Assembly: GCF_024385605.1 (NCBI RefSeq)
Contig: NZ_JANFOJ010000002.1
Span: 248,001 to 312,000, forward strand
Source of the DNA: Sporolactobacillus sp. STSJ-5
GTDB lineage: Bacteria; Bacillota; Bacilli; Bacillales; Sporolactobacillaceae
Length of the DNA: 64,000 nt
Reading direction: 5' to 3'
This document shows, piece by piece, positions 43,630 through 54,310 of this stretch. A program made the position numbers and the translations under genes. Position 1 is the first letter of the stretch; every line of letters starts with the position of its first letter. A model generated the notes under the pieces. That model worked only from the letters and a program-made list of their open reading frames with translations, searched no databases and was not told the DNA's origin.

Positions 43630-46365
43630 ATGGTGGCAGCTGCAGAAACAAGGGCATTGAAAAAAAATGATTTTTTCAATGCTCGAAACACGTTTAAAAG
43701 CAATGGGAAAACCATAAGTTTTTATCAATTAACCGCTTTGTCGGAATATGGTGACGTCGAGAGATTGCCTTATTCAATAAAGGTGTTATTGGAAGCCGTT
43801 CTGCGACAATGCGATGGAAAAGTGATCAAAAGAGAACATGTAGAAAATTTAGCGAAGTGGGGAACTGCAACCCTTGATAAGAACATTGACGTTCCGTTTA
43901 ACCCTTCACGAATTATTCTTCAGGACTTTACGGGAGTGCCCGCAGTCGTGGATTTAGCTTCTTTGCGTAAGGCTATGGCCGATTTAGGCGGAGATCCGGA
44001 AAAGATTAATCCGGAAAAACCGGTCGATCTTGTTGTCGATCACTCGGTTCAAGTTGATCGATTCGGATCGAACCAAGCGCTTCTTTTTAATATGGAGCGG
44101 GAATTTGAGCGAAACGAAGAACGGTATAAATTTTTGAAATGGGCGCAATCCTCATTTGAAAATTTTCGAGCAGTACCTCCTGCTACCGGCATTGTTCATC
44201 AAGTGAATCTTGAATATTTGGCTTCTGTAGTTCATGCAGTGGACGAGGGAAAAGGAGAACTATTGGCATATCCGGATACACTAGTCGGAACGGATTCGCA
44301 TACGACCATGATCAATGGGTTGGGCGTTCTCGGATGGGGCGTCGGAGGTATTGAAGCCGAAGCAGGTATGCTTGGGCAGCCTTCCTATTTTCCTGTACCT
44401 GACGTGATCGGTGTTCGGATTGTCGGCAGCCTCCCTAATGGAGCAACTGCTACAGATTTAGCACTTCGAGTGACACAGCTCCTGCGCGAGGAAAGTGTTG
44501 TCGGAAAATTTGTTGAATTTTTCGGACCAAGTCTTTCACACATGTCGCTTGCTGATCGTGCAACGGTTTCCAACATGTCACCGGAAAACGGAGCAACTGC
44601 AACTTTCTTCCCGGTAGACCAGGTCACTTTAGATTACTTGCGCCTGACCGGACGTACGGAAGAACAGGTTCAGCTCGTTGAAGATTATTGCAAAGCAAAT
44701 GGAATGTTCTATACACCGGAGGCAATGGATCCTCACTTTACAAAGGTCTTAGAGATGGATCTGTCAGAAGTCCAATCGTCATTGGCGGGACCAAAACGTC
44801 CGCAGGATCGAATTGCGTTAACAGGAATGAAAAATGAATTTGAATCCTCGCTAACACGTCCTGCAGGGAATCGCGGCTTTGGCTTTGACAAAGAGGAATT
44901 GACGAAATCAGCTGAAGTCGCATATGAAGACGGATCAAAAGAAAAGTTAAGTACCGGTGCTGTGGTCATTGCGGCAATTACGAGTTGTACGAATACAAGT
45001 AATCCGAGCGTCATGATTGGAGCTGGATTAGTTGCAAAAAAAGCGGTTGAAAAGGGATTGACAGTTCCGGCGTATGTCAAGACAAGCCTGGCTCCAGGCT
45101 CTAAAGTAGTAACCGACTACTTGGAGAAGGCAGGACTTATTCCTTACCTCGAAAAATTAGGATTTAATGTGGTTGGTTACGGATGCACCACATGTATTGG
45201 AAATTCCGGACCGCTTCCGCAAGCAGTAGAAAAAGCAATAACTGATCAGGATCTTACTGTATCTGCTGTTCTATCCGGTAATCGCAACTTCGAAGGACGT
45301 ATCCATCCGCTAATTCGTGCCAACTATCTTGCTTCTCCGCCGCTTGTTGTGGCATACGCATTGGCAGGGACGGTTGATTTTGATATGGATCATGAGTCAT
45401 TTGGAAAAGATCCTCAGGGGAATGATGTCTACTTTAAAGACATCTGGCCGTCAAGCGACGAAATCGAAGCAGTCATGAACCGTTCCGTTGGCCCTGAGAG
45501 CTTTAAGAAGGAATATGAGCGTGTTTTTGTTGAAAATGAGCGCTGGAATGCCATTCAGACAAGCGAAGGCGAACTGTATGATTGGGATGAAGCTTCTACT
45601 TATATTCAAAATCCGCCTTTCTTTGAAAGTCTTTCTGCAGAATTAAATGAAATTAAACCTCTTGAATCCATGCGAGTTATTGGGAAATTCGGCGATTCGG
45701 TGACAACCGATCATATTTCACCGGCCGGTTCAATTGCTCCAAAAAGTCCTGCAGGACAGTATCTGCTTGAGAAAGGCGTTAAGACCTACGATTTCAACTC
45801 GTATGGTTCCAGACGCGGCAACCATGAAGTCATGATGCGCGGAACGTTTGCTAATGTTCGGATCCGCAATCAAATTGCACCAGGTACTGAAGGCGGATTT
45901 ACCACCTATTGGCCGACTCATGAATTGATGCCGATCTATGATGCTGCGATGAATTACAAAAAGAACGGTACGGACTTGATCGTCTTGGCAGGCAAAGATT
46001 ACGGTATGGGGAGTTCAAGAGACTGGGCAGCAAAAGGAACCAATTTATTAGGAATTAAAGCGGTCATTGCACAAAGCTATGAACGAATTCATCGAAGTAA
46101 TTTGGTGATGATGGGTGTGCTTCCTTTACAATTCTGTGAAGGACAAAGTGCTGATTCACTTGGATTAACCGGGGAAGAAGCCATTACTGTCTCAATAGAC
46201 GAAAATGTAAAACCCGGTGATTCAGTTCAGGCAGAAGCAGCGTCCTCTGATGGCCGGAAAATTCAATTTGAAGTGATTGTTCGTTTCGACAGTGAAGTGG
46301 AGATTGATTATTATCGCAATGGCGGTATCCTTCAAACTGTTCTCAGAAGAAAACTTGCTGAATAA
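43630..46365 (+). CDS. citB: aconitate hydratase
   Basis: A 911-residue IRP1-type aconitase converting citrate to isocitrate, with a 4Fe-4S cluster; the apo form can bind RNA. Cluster cysteines: one in [11 protein letters not shown] near residue 452, and two in [12 protein letters not shown] near 517. Also present: [25 protein letters not shown] (split over two quotes in the family motif), and the C-terminal swivel domain with [10 protein letters not shown]. Full length. Possible GATGG ribosome site before ATG. Confidence 0.97.
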   Translation: MVAAAETRALKKNDFFNARNTFKSNGKTISFYQLTALSEYGDVERLPYSIKVLLEAVLRQCDGKVIKREHVENLAKWGTATLDKNIDVPFNPSRIILQDFTGVPAVVDLASLRKAMADLGGDPEKINPEKPVDLVVDHSVQVDRFGSNQALLFNMEREFERNEERYKFLKWAQSSFENFRAVPPATGIVHQVNLEYLASVVHAVDEGKGELLAYPDTLVGTDSHTTMINGLGVLGWGVGGIEAEAGMLGQPSYFPVPDVIGVRIVGSLPNGATATDLALRVTQLLREESVVGKFVEFFGPSLSHMSLADRATVSNMSPENGATATFFPVDQVTLDYLRLTGRTEEQVQLVEDYCKANGMFYTPEAMDPHFTKVLEMDLSEVQSSLAGPKRPQDRIALTGMKNEFESSLTRPAGNRGFGFDKEELTKSAEVAYEDGSKEKLSTGAVVIAAITSCTNTSNPSVMIGAGLVAKKAVEKGLTVPAYVKTSLAPGSKVVTDYLEKAGLIPYLEKLGFNVVGYGCTTCIGNSGPLPQAVEKAITDQDLTVSAVLSGNRNFEGRIHPLIRANYLASPPLVVAYALAGTVDFDMDHESFGKDPQGNDVYFKDIWPSSDEIEAVMNRSVGPESFKKEYERVFVENERWNAIQTSEGELYDWDEASTYIQNPPFFESLSAELNEIKPLESMRVIGKFGDSVTTDHISPAGSIAPKSPAGQYLLEKGVKTYDFNSYGSRRGNHEVMMRGTFANVRIRNQIAPGTEGGFTTYWPTHELMPIYDAAMNYKKNGTDLIVLAGKDYGMGSSRDWAAKGTNLLGIKAVIAQSYERIHRSNLVMMGVLPLQFCEGQSADSLGLTGEEAITVSIDENVKPGDSVQAEAASSDGRKIQFEVIVRFDSEVEIDYYRNGGILQTVLRRKLAE

Positions 46366-46582
46366 TTTTTTCAACTAAATGTATTATTTATGTTTAAGTG
46401 GGCATGATAATGAACGAAGGAGTTCATTTAGTGCCTTCAAACATTCGGATTGTTTTCTAGGGAGTGGGTTCCGTTGGAAAGGTCTATGATTGATCCTATG
46501 GTTGTCACAAAGTTCTTTTTTTAAAGGATTTCCAGAAAAGATTCGATTTGGATGAAAAAACTTCATATGACTTCTTCAACAA
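46366..46582. other. short intergenic stretch
   Basis: About 215 bases after citB with no recognised element. Confidence 0.4.
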
Positions 46583-46617
46583 AAAAGAGGCTGTCCTTTA
46601 AAAAGGACAGCCTCTTT
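46583..46617. terminator. bidirectional terminator between citB and the M20 gene
   Basis: AAGAGGCTGTCCTTT pairs with AAAGGACAGCCTCTT; A-run before and T-run after serve both strands. Confidence 0.85.
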
Positions 46618-46624
46618 CAAATGA

Positions 46625-47998
46625 TTAATTCATTTGCTTCGGTAGATCAAATAGGAAAGCAATCAGTGCGCACATGCCGCGGTCAAAATTCTGCAGATGA
46701 AAGTGCTCATTCGGCGCATGAAAGTTTTCACTGTCCAGCCCAAATCCCATAAGTATGGGAGCAAGACCAAGCTTGTCATGAAATGTATTAACGATTGGAA
46801 CCGATCCGCCCTGACGAGAAAGAATCGCCTTCGTGTGAAACGCTTCTTCGAGGGCATTATGTGCAGCTTTGAGAGCCGGATGATCCACGGGCATGCTGAA
46901 TGGTTCCGCATGATCCATCAGCTCAACGTCCAGCTTCACACCGGCAGGAAGTTGTTCTCTAAGATGTTTTTTAAGAAGTGCACCAATGAGTGCAGGATCC
47001 TGATCAGGAACGAGTCGGCATGTAATTTTTGCTATTGCTGTCGAAGGAATAACTGTTTTTAAACCTTCCCCTTGAAATCCGCCAAAGAGGCCGTTTATTT
47101 CTAATGTCGGCCGCGACCATATACGTGCGACAGTAGAATAACCTTCTTCACCATATAATGAAGAAACATCAAGTTCCTTTTTCAATGCTTCGTCATTAGA
47201 CAATTTCGTGCACGTGATCCGCTCCTCATCGGTAAGTGGTATCACTTGGTCGTAAAAGCCGTCCACCGTAACATGTCCTTTTTTATCATGCAAGGTTGCC
47301 AGCAACTCAACCATTGCATGGAGGGTATTTTGCACAGCACCGCCGTAGACGCCTGAATGCAGATCGCCCTTTGGACCCTGAAGACGAACCTCAAGCCCGC
47401 AGAGTCCTCGAAGTGCATAGCTTACAGCCGGCTGATCCATACTCAGCATGGTCGTATCTGATACAAGCAGTACATCCGCTTTAAGCAGATCAAGATGATC
47501 ATCAACAAAATCGTCCAGATGTGCACTGCCGATCTCTTCCTCGCCTTCGAAACAAAATTTAATGTTAACCGGCAGTTCACCGGTTGCCTCAAGAATTACC
47601 TCTGCCATTTTTGCCAGCATAAATACCTGCCCTTTATCATCACTGGTTCCCCGGCCGTATATAATATTGTCCTTAATAACCGGTTTAAATGGATCGGTGT
47701 TCCATTTGTCGATCGGATCCACCGGTTGTACGTCATAATGGCCGTAGCATAGAACAGTCGGCTTGCCTGCGGCTTTAAGATAATCTGCATAGATGACAGG
47801 ATGTCCCGCCGTTTCCAAAATCTGCACATGCTCCAGTCCTCCGTTTGCTAAATCATCGGCAAGCCATTGTGCAGCCTTTCTTACGTCTGCTTTGTGCGTA
47901 GAATCGGAACTGATGCTCGGAATAGAAAGAAATTCAATCATTTGTTTTAAATATCGATCACGATTTTTTTCAAGTATGTTGTTGATTTGATTATCCAT
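46625..47998 (-). CDS. M20-family dipeptidase
   Basis: A 457-residue zinc metallopeptidase. Metal and catalytic motifs: VLCYGHYDVQP (His, Asp), GRGTSDDKGQ (bridging Asp), FCFEGEEEIGS (Glu pair), and a dimerisation domain from about residue 200 to 350. It probably cleaves dipeptides in the cytoplasm; an N-acyl-amino-acid hydrolase role is possible. CAGGAGG lies 8 bases before the ATG. Confidence 0.9.
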   Translation of the reverse strand: MDNQINNILEKNRDRYLKQMIEFLSIPSISSDSTHKADVRKAAQWLADDLANGGLEHVQILETAGHPVIYADYLKAAGKPTVLCYGHYDVQPVDPIDKWNTDPFKPVIKDNIIYGRGTSDDKGQVFMLAKMAEVILEATGELPVNIKFCFEGEEEIGSAHLDDFVDDHLDLLKADVLLVSDTTMLSMDQPAVSYALRGLCGLEVRLQGPKGDLHSGVYGGAVQNTLHAMVELLATLHDKKGHVTVDGFYDQVIPLTDEERITCTKLSNDEALKKELDVSSLYGEEGYSTVARIWSRPTLEINGLFGGFQGEGLKTVIPSTAIAKITCRLVPDQDPALIGALLKKHLREQLPAGVKLDVELMDHAEPFSMPVDHPALKAAHNALEEAFHTKAILSRQGGSVPIVNTFHDKLGLAPILMGFGLDSENFHAPNEHFHLQNFDRGMCALIAFLFDLPKQMN

Positions 47999-48197
47999 GG
48001 AAAAGCCTCCTGTATTAAAATAACCTCTCTATTGTAACAGATTGATTTAGCGTAAGACAAAGTGGTGATCTGAGGTTTGAAAAAAGAAGTTGAGGGTAAT
48101 ACTACGTATATAACGAAAAATTCACATAATTTACGCTTATTCAAAAAAAACAGGTAAACTAATTAAAATGGTGGATAAGCAGAAAGGTGGTCTTGTA

Positions 48198-48317
48198 ATG
48201 AGAAAACGTGACAGTATTAAAGAATTGATTCAAAAAAACAAGTCAGAAATTCTCAGAGATGAGAAGCTTTTGGAAAAAATCGAAGTTAAAATCGACGATA
48301 GGCATGCAGTAAAATAA
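48198..48317 (+). CDS. FbpB-like small basic protein
   Basis: A 39-residue protein, MRKRDSIKELIQKNKSEILR then DEKLLEKIEVKIDDRHAVK. The pattern (basic start, 'ELIxxNKxxIL', 'LEKIExxIDxRH') matches the FbpB family, small proteins that help the Fur-controlled sRNA FsrA in iron sparing in B. subtilis. GGTGG precedes the ATG and a terminator follows. I saw no clear Fur box upstream, so iron control is only inferred by family. Confidence 0.75.
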   Translation: MRKRDSIKELIQKNKSEILRDEKLLEKIEVKIDDRHAVK

Positions 48318-48357
48318 ATTGCGAGAAAATGATAACGGATTCAAGATAGCGGCAACT

Positions 48358-48384
48358 AAAAAACAGCGTTCATCGCTGTTTTTT
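48358..48384 (+). terminator. terminator of the FbpB-like gene
   Basis: AAACAGCG pairs with CGCTGTTT around TTCAT, then T residues. Confidence 0.85.
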
Positions 48385-48453
48385 GGTTTTTACTTAGTAT
48401 ACATATGTTAAACTGATTACAGTTCTTTGTATGCAGTTCAGAGGTGAATAAAA

Positions 48454-48981
48454 ATGGCACAAAAAGAAATTGAAGTTGTTCCCTATAATGAGGATTGGAT
48501 TAACGAATATAAAAGAGAAGCTGCACGTATCGCACATATTATGGGAACAAATTTGCAGGCAATTCATCATATTGGAAGTACGGCAATTCCAGGATTAGCT
48601 GCCAAACCGACAATTGATATTCTTGCTGAAGTACAAAGCTTGGGGGATACTGATCTCATTCAAGCTGGATTTTCAAAATTAGGTTATGAATCATTTGGCG
48701 AGCACGGTATTCACGGACGCCGTTATTTTGTAAAAAAAGACGGATTGGGAAATCACTTGATTCATCTTCATATCTTTGAAGCAGATACAGAGAATGTCAT
48801 CAGGCATTTGGCATTTCGCGATTATTTGCGAACACATGATGATGATGCGGCTTTTTACAGCCAATTGAAGATCCAATTGGCAGAGCAATTTCCTGATGAT
48901 CGTGAGGACTATTCAGCAGGTAAAAATGAAGCTTGCAAGCGAATTGAAGAAATTGCATTACAATGGTGGTATGAGGCATAA
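48454..48981 (+). CDS. GrpB family (UPF0157) protein
   Basis: A 175-residue protein of the GrpB group with a nucleotidyltransferase-like fold: VVPYNEDWINEYKREAARI, then HHIGSTAIPGLAAKPTIDIL with the GS and DxD-like acidic residues, and HLHIFEADTENVIRHLAFRDYLR. Role unknown. GAGGTGA lies 7 bases before the ATG. The SGNH hydrolase gene follows after 15 bases. Confidence 0.88.
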   Translation: MAQKEIEVVPYNEDWINEYKREAARIAHIMGTNLQAIHHIGSTAIPGLAAKPTIDILAEVQSLGDTDLIQAGFSKLGYESFGEHGIHGRRYFVKKDGLGNHLIHLHIFEADTENVIRHLAFRDYLRTHDDDAAFYSQLKIQLAEQFPDDREDYSAGKNEACKRIEEIALQWWYEA

Positions 48982-48996
48982 CGCAAGGTAAGAGGG

Positions 48997-49773
48997 GTGC
49001 GAGTTATTAAAAAGAAAGTTATTTACAGTGCTATTGCACTACTAGCGGTCACTGCGGTATCCATTCTTATATTTCTGCACTTTGGGAAAAGTGCCGCACC
49101 AAAAAAAGAACCGAAACTATTGAACTATAAAATTGTTGCACTTGGCGATTCATTGACAGAAGGGGTAGGAGATCTTGAAAATCAAGGCTATGTGGGAGCA
49201 ACGTATAAAGCACTCAAGGTAAAGAAAAATGTTAAGAATGTATCCATACGGGATTTGGGACATCGGGGCGATACATCCTCAGATCTGTTAAAGAAATTAC
49301 AGCAGCCTAAATTTATTGAATCGATAAAGGAATCAAATACGGTATTCCTGACGATCGGCGGTAATGATATTGTTGCTGTTTTACACCAACATTTTCTCGA
49401 TCTGCATCAAAGTGATTTTACAAAGCGCCGAAAGGTTTTTTCATCGAATTTAAACAAAATATTGTCTGAAATACGCGGGTTGAATCCGAAAGCACATATC
49501 TATTTTTTTGGTCTGTATAATCCGTTCGAGGATTATTTGGGTAAAGCGAATAAAGATTTTGTCCCGATCCTGAATGAGTGGAATACAAACAGCAAAAGAA
49601 TCAGTGAAAGCTATGCTCCTATCTCTTTTGTGCCGACCAGTGATCTGTTCCAGGGGAAAACCGACAGTTTGCTCTATGATGATCATTTTCATCCCAATAA
49701 AGAAGGCTATGCAAAAATGTCTCATCGTCTGCTTCAGTATATTAAAAACAGTAACGTGAATAAACAACACTGA
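48997..49773 (+). CDS. SGNH/GDSL hydrolase, membrane anchored
   Basis: A 258-residue exported esterase or lipase. One N-terminal helix (residues about 8-27) anchors it. Blocks: ALGDSLTEGVGD (Ser), IRDLGHRGDTSSDL (Gly), FLTIGGNDI (Asn), and LYDDHFHPNKEGYAKM (Asp, His). It resembles YpmR of B. subtilis. GTG start; the ribosome site AAGG lies about 8 bases upstream, while the AGAGGGG directly before the GTG is too close. Confidence 0.88.
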   Translation: MRVIKKKVIYSAIALLAVTAVSILIFLHFGKSAAPKKEPKLLNYKIVALGDSLTEGVGDLENQGYVGATYKALKVKKNVKNVSIRDLGHRGDTSSDLLKKLQQPKFIESIKESNTVFLTIGGNDIVAVLHQHFLDLHQSDFTKRRKVFSSNLNKILSEIRGLNPKAHIYFFGLYNPFEDYLGKANKDFVPILNEWNTNSKRISESYAPISFVPTSDLFQGKTDSLLYDDHFHPNKEGYAKMSHRLLQYIKNSNVNKQH

Positions 49774-49871
49774 CCGATATGTTTCTGTGGATAATGCATC
49801 GAATCAGGGATTGTCGGTTTTTACGGTAGGGGCATATAATCAGACTATAAAGGATTGAGGGGGAACCGTCA

Positions 49872-50729
49872 GTGGCAATTGTATTATATCAGGATCAGTT
49901 TATTGATCGCAGCAAGGCAAAAGTTGACATTGAAGACAGAGGCTATCAGTTTGGAGACGGCATTTACGAAGCGATGATGGTTTACAGCGGTCGTATTTTT
50001 TTATTAGATCCTCATATGAAGCGTCTTGAGCGCAGCGCACGCGAACTCAACTTAACATTACCATACAGTGCCGATCATATTGTTGATAATATAAAAAAAT
50101 TAGTTGAACTGAATCATCTTGATGACGGCGTCGTTTATTTTCAAATCACACGAGGTGCGGCTCCTCGCCAGCATTTTTTCCCAGACAATACACCCACAGT
50201 CATTACCGGCTCGGTCTCAAGCAAGATACGTGATGTTTCTAAAAGACCTCAGGGAATTAAAGCGGTTCTCGCTGATGATATTCGCTGGCTGCGCTGTGAT
50301 ATTAAAACACTCAATTTGCTGGGCAACGTGCTTGCAAAGCAGAAAGCGCATGTGTCAGGTGCAGGTGAAGCCATTCTGCATCGCGGCTCAACAGTTACTG
50401 AAGGTTCCTCAAGCAATGTGTTTATCATTAAAGATGGAACACTAATAACACATCCCGCCGATCATCTTATTCTGAATGGAATTACACGGCTCTTTGTATT
50501 TGATCTCGCAAAAAAGTTGAATATACCGCTTGTTCAGCGAGAGTTCACCGTTGATGAACTGCTTGACGCCGATGAAGTATTCATTACAAGTACAAGCAAC
50601 GAGGTGAATCCGGTGCTTCAGATTGATGATCACTTGATCAATGGCGGGGAACAGGGCCCAATCGAAAAGAAACTGATTGATGCCTACGATGCAGAGGTAG
50701 AGAGGATTCGAGCTGTTCCGCTCGCATAA
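49872..50729 (+). CDS. dat: D-alanine (D-amino acid) aminotransferase
   Basis: A 285-residue fold-type IV PLP enzyme that makes D-glutamate or D-alanine for the cell wall. DRGYQFGDGIYEAM, the catalytic Lys145 in CDIKTLNLLGNVLAK (same number as the canonical enzyme), and GSTVTEGSSSNVFIIKDG are intact. GTG start with GAGGGGG upstream. Single-gene unit ending at a strong terminator. Confidence 0.95.
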   Translation: MAIVLYQDQFIDRSKAKVDIEDRGYQFGDGIYEAMMVYSGRIFLLDPHMKRLERSARELNLTLPYSADHIVDNIKKLVELNHLDDGVVYFQITRGAAPRQHFFPDNTPTVITGSVSSKIRDVSKRPQGIKAVLADDIRWLRCDIKTLNLLGNVLAKQKAHVSGAGEAILHRGSTVTEGSSSNVFIIKDGTLITHPADHLILNGITRLFVFDLAKKLNIPLVQREFTVDELLDADEVFITSTSNEVNPVLQIDDHLINGGEQGPIEKKLIDAYDAEVERIRAVPLA

Positions 50730-50771
50730 ATCATTTGTATCAGGGGCGTTAATAGAATAAGATGTCAAAAT

Positions 50772-50808
50772 AAAAAGCGCGTCTCGCTAAATGCGAAACG
50801 CGCTTTTT
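50772..50808. terminator. bidirectional terminator between dat and zwf
   Basis: AAAAAGCGCGTCTCGC pairs with GCGAAACGCGCTTTTT (one mismatch) around five bases. Confidence 0.9.
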
Positions 50809-50817
50809 ATTTGCCCT

Positions 50818-52290
50818 TCATTCCATATGCATGATTGGCCACCAATGATGTCCATTCTTTTCAAGCAACTCATCCGCAGAAGCCGGTCCCATGGATCCAG
50901 CTTCATAATAGTCAACGGGAACTCGGCGTTTTTTCCAAGAATCAACGATTGAATCAATAATTTCCCACGAATAGGCAACTTCGTCCCATCGCGTGAAATT
51001 TGTAGAATCGCCTTTAATGCAATCAGCCATGAGCCTCTCATAGGCGTCTTGCATATTTTCCATCGCGAGTTCATTGTTACGAAATTTGAGCGAAATGGGA
51101 ATCGTATTACCTGTTTCCCCAGTTTCTTTTACATTTAACTTAAGCGAAAGACCTTCATCTGGTGAGATATAAATCACGAGCAAATTTGGACCCACGTGAT
51201 TGACATTATGGAAGTAAGGGTTCTTTGGCAATTTCTTAAACTGAATAACAATTTGAGTAGACTTTTCAGCCAGACATTTACCTGTACGGATATAAAAGGG
51301 TACCCCTTGCCAACGATAATTATCAATTAAAAACTTAGCAGCAACAAAGGTTTCGGTATCCGAATCGCTTCTAATATTGTCTTCATCCAAATAGGCTCTT
51401 AATTTTTTTCGATCTGGCGTTATCCCTCTGGAATACTGTCCGCGAACGATTTGTTCGACAACGTTGTTAATATGCATAGGACGGATTGCTTTTAAAACCT
51501 TGACCTTTTCGTAACGCACATCATTTGTTTCGAATCGGGCAGGCGGTTCCATTGCGATGAGTGTCAAAAGCTGCATAATATGATTTTGAACCATGTCTAG
51601 TAACGCGCCGGTTTGATCGTAATAATTAGCACGATCTCCGACACCAAGAGTTTCACTGAGCGTTATTTGAACGTTTGAGATATAACGGCGATTCCATATT
51701 GCCTCAAAAATAGGATTTGCAAACCGCAATACTTCAATATTTTGAACCATCTCTTTGCCGAGATAGTGATCAATTCGGTAGATCTCTTTTTCATTAAATG
51801 CATGAAGCAGACTTTCATTTAATTCTTTTGATGAATCAAAGTTATGTCCAAATGGTTTCTCAATAATTAAACGTTTCCATCCCGGAGTCGTTGATAATCC
51901 GGATTTTTTCAAATTTTGTGCGGCCTGTGCAAAATAGCACGGAGCAAGGGAAAGGTAGAATATCCGATTTCCATGCAGTTGGTAGCGTTCGTCAAGTTCA
52001 TCACAAAAACTTTTTAATGCAACAAAATTTTCCGGACGTGTGATATCAAGTCGACGATAATAAAAACGTGATAGAAAATGCTTGCGCGGCCCAGCTTCTG
52101 AAGGCAGCGAGTCGTTAATCAAATCCCGAAATGATTCATCAGTGTGTGCACGGCGAGCTAAGCCGATTACTGCAAATTCTTGATCCCTGGTATAAAGTCG
52201 ATAAAGAGCTGAATAAAGTTTTCTTCTGGCTAAATCACCTGTTGCTCCAAAAAGAAAAATTAATACTGGCTCTTTTGACGTTTCGATCAT
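50818..52290 (-). CDS. zwf: glucose-6-phosphate 1-dehydrogenase
   Basis: A 490-residue enzyme opening the oxidative pentose phosphate pathway and making NADPH. The coenzyme motif IFLFGATGDLARRKL, the active-site RIDHYLGKEMVQN and GRANYYDQTGALLDMVQNH-type segment (here GDRANYYDQ...) are present. ATG at 52290, with GAGGG 9 bases upstream, is preferred to a longer frame. Works with the gnd-like gene at 31.3 kb. Confidence 0.96.
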   Translation of the reverse strand: MIETSKEPVLIFLFGATGDLARRKLYSALYRLYTRDQEFAVIGLARRAHTDESFRDLINDSLPSEAGPRKHFLSRFYYRRLDITRPENFVALKSFCDELDERYQLHGNRIFYLSLAPCYFAQAAQNLKKSGLSTTPGWKRLIIEKPFGHNFDSSKELNESLLHAFNEKEIYRIDHYLGKEMVQNIEVLRFANPIFEAIWNRRYISNVQITLSETLGVGDRANYYDQTGALLDMVQNHIMQLLTLIAMEPPARFETNDVRYEKVKVLKAIRPMHINNVVEQIVRGQYSRGITPDRKKLRAYLDEDNIRSDSDTETFVAAKFLIDNYRWQGVPFYIRTGKCLAEKSTQIVIQFKKLPKNPYFHNVNHVGPNLLVIYISPDEGLSLKLNVKETGETGNTIPISLKFRNNELAMENMQDAYERLMADCIKGDSTNFTRWDEVAYSWEIIDSIVDSWKKRRVPVDYYEAGSMGPASADELLEKNGHHWWPIMHME

Positions 52291-52402
52291 TATTGATTTC
52301 CCTCGTTCCTCGTTCATTATGCTTAAATGTTATCACACTTTTTAGCTAATGTGTTACACTTTATTCCTAATTCGTATGAAATGAATGTGAACAATGACCA
52401 TT

Positions 52403-52470
52403 ATTGACGGAATATAAAGGTTTCAATCTGTTTTTAATTGACGGAATATAAGGGTTTCAATCTGTTTTTA
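52403..52470 (+). repeat. 34-bp tandem duplication
   Basis: Two adjacent 34-base units starting ATTGACGGAATATAA and ending CTGTTTTTA, differing at one base (A or G at unit position 16). They lie in the gap between the zwf start and the cshA leader. Each unit has a TTGACG hexamer but no matching -10. Confidence 0.85.
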
Positions 52471-52592
52471 AAAGTTGCGTCCATTGCATTTCATGTCTGT
52501 ACATGTTAAGGTGAATTTATGTGTTTAGGTAATCATAGGGATGGAAGAGGTTTACTTTTGAAAACAATGATGAAATCTCGTTCAATGTTTAG

Positions 52593-52625
52593 TAGGCATT
52601 TTCCGTCCGCCGCGGGGAATGCCTA
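52593..52625 (+). promoter_or_regulatory. hairpin in the cshA leader
   Basis: TAGGCATT pairs with AATGCCTA, with a GC-rich loop, 50 bases before the cshA start. RNA helicase genes often have long regulated leaders; this hairpin could act there. No T-run follows, so it is not an obvious terminator. Confidence 0.45.
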
Positions 52626-52675
52626 ATCATTTGTTTGATAAAACTAAACAGGATAAAAGGAGATAGTATAGCTTA

Positions 52676-54121
52676 ATGAAATTTGCAGAACTTAAAATTA
52701 GTGAAGAAATCAAAAAGGCGACCGAAAGAATGGGATTTACAGATATGACTCCTATTCAAGAGCAGGCGATTCCGGTTGCTGAAACAGGTGTAGATTTAAT
52801 TGGTCAAGCACAAACCGGCACAGGAAAAACAACTGCTTTCGGTATTCCAATGATCGAGGCGGCGGATCCTCAGGATACGGATATTCAAGGCGTGGTGATT
52901 ACACCTACGCGTGAACTTGCGATTCAGAATGCTCAGGAGCTTAGTGCTCTAGGCTTTTATAAAAAGGTTAGAACAGTCGCAATTTACGGTGGACAGGATA
53001 TTCAAAGACAGATCCGCGATTTAAAAAGGCGTCCGAGCATCATTTCCGCAACACCAGGCCGTTTACTCGACCATATTAAAAGAAGGACAATCCGTTTAGA
53101 TCAAATTAAGATGATTGTTCTTGATGAAGCAGATGAAATGCTGAACATGGGTTTTATTGAAGATATCCATGAAATTTTGGAAAGCACTCCGCAAAATCGT
53201 CAGACGCTTCTGTTCTCAGCAACAATGCCGAGACCAATTCAGCTGCTTGCAGAAAAGTTTATGCACGAACCGCAAAAGGTTCAAGTTAAAGCAAAAACGC
53301 TGACAGTATCATTAATTGAACAAAATTATGTAAAGGTTAGAGAAGCAGAAAAGTTTGATGCTCTGACTCGCTTCCTGGACATTCAAACACCTGAACGTGC
53401 AATCGTCTTTGGACGCACAAAACGTCGGGTTGATGAATTAATGAGAGCATTGCAAAAACGCGGTTATGAAGCGGAAGGAATCCACGGTGATTTAACACAA
53501 TCAAAGCGTGACCTTGTGCTTCGCCGTTTTAAACAAAATGAAGTCAAACTTCTGATTGCAACAGATGTCGCTGCTCGCGGTCTGGACATCAGCAATGTGA
53601 CACATGTCTACAATTTTGATCTTCCACAAGATCCGGAAAGCTATGTACACAGAATCGGACGTACCGGACGTGCCGGCAAAACCGGTATGGCACTTACGTT
53701 TATTACACCGAGCGAATTTCCACATCTTCGTTCCATCGAACGCTTGACAAAGCAACCGATGAAGCAAATTAATGCACCGAGCTATGAAGAAGCACTAGCC
53801 GGTCAACAAAAATTGGCAATTGATAATTTAAAGGAGACACTCGAATCCGGAAATTATCATGCTTACGCCTCAAAAGCGCAAGGACTGCTTGACGATTTTG
53901 ATGCGGCTGATCTTGTAGCTGCTGCGTTAAAGCTTATTACCAAAGAACCAGATACGACTCCAGTGCGTCTGACACGTGAGCAACCGTTGATGGTAAAGCG
54001 TTCTTCTGGTCGTCAACAACGAGGCGGAAAAGGAAGAAATTCTTACCATTCACGGGAACGTGATCACCGCCAAGGTAATAATAATAGGGGAAGAAGTAAA
54101 CAAAAATCGCAACGTTATTAA
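52676..54121 (+). CDS. cshA: DEAD-box RNA helicase CshA
   Basis: A 481-residue ATP-dependent RNA helicase linked to the RNA degradosome and cold growth. Q motif [10 protein letters not shown], Walker [23 protein letters not shown] (VLDEADEML), SAT (LFSATMP), and the [13 protein letters not shown] motif VI. The C-terminal tail (about 420-481) is rich in Arg, Gly, Gln and Ser, typical of CshA. AAAGGAG lies 13 bases before the ATG. Single gene with terminator. Confidence 0.93.
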   Translation: MKFAELKISEEIKKATERMGFTDMTPIQEQAIPVAETGVDLIGQAQTGTGKTTAFGIPMIEAADPQDTDIQGVVITPTRELAIQNAQELSALGFYKKVRTVAIYGGQDIQRQIRDLKRRPSIISATPGRLLDHIKRRTIRLDQIKMIVLDEADEMLNMGFIEDIHEILESTPQNRQTLLFSATMPRPIQLLAEKFMHEPQKVQVKAKTLTVSLIEQNYVKVREAEKFDALTRFLDIQTPERAIVFGRTKRRVDELMRALQKRGYEAEGIHGDLTQSKRDLVLRRFKQNEVKLLIATDVAARGLDISNVTHVYNFDLPQDPESYVHRIGRTGRAGKTGMALTFITPSEFPHLRSIERLTKQPMKQINAPSYEEALAGQQKLAIDNLKETLESGNYHAYASKAQGLLDDFDAADLVAAALKLITKEPDTTPVRLTREQPLMVKRSSGRQQRGGKGRNSYHSRERDHRQGNNNRGRSKQKSQRY

Positions 54122-54144
54122 TCAATAATGTTGATCATTCTGAA

Positions 54145-54169
54145 GAAGCCGTATAGGCTTCTTTTTTTT
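54145..54169 (+). terminator. cshA terminator
   Basis: GAAGCC pairs with GGCTTC around GTATA, then eight T residues. Confidence 0.85.
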
Positions 54170-54310
54170 ATTGTTTGATTTTGTTTTAACTGTTAAATAT
54201 AACCAAATTAATCAAAATAATTAGAAAAAAAGAAAGAAAATTAATCTAAATGGTTGTAACTTTCAGAAAAGTAGTGTAGAATAATAAAAAGTGCAAAGGG
54301 GGCAATAAAG

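Noticed and set aside
48997-48999. ATT start codon for the SGNH hydrolase
   Set aside because: AGAGGGG is well spaced for an ATT six bases after the GTG, but the GTG with a weaker AAGG site is simpler.
52403-52470. Possible minimal CRISPR array
   Set aside because: Units are directly adjacent with no spacers and there are no cas genes.
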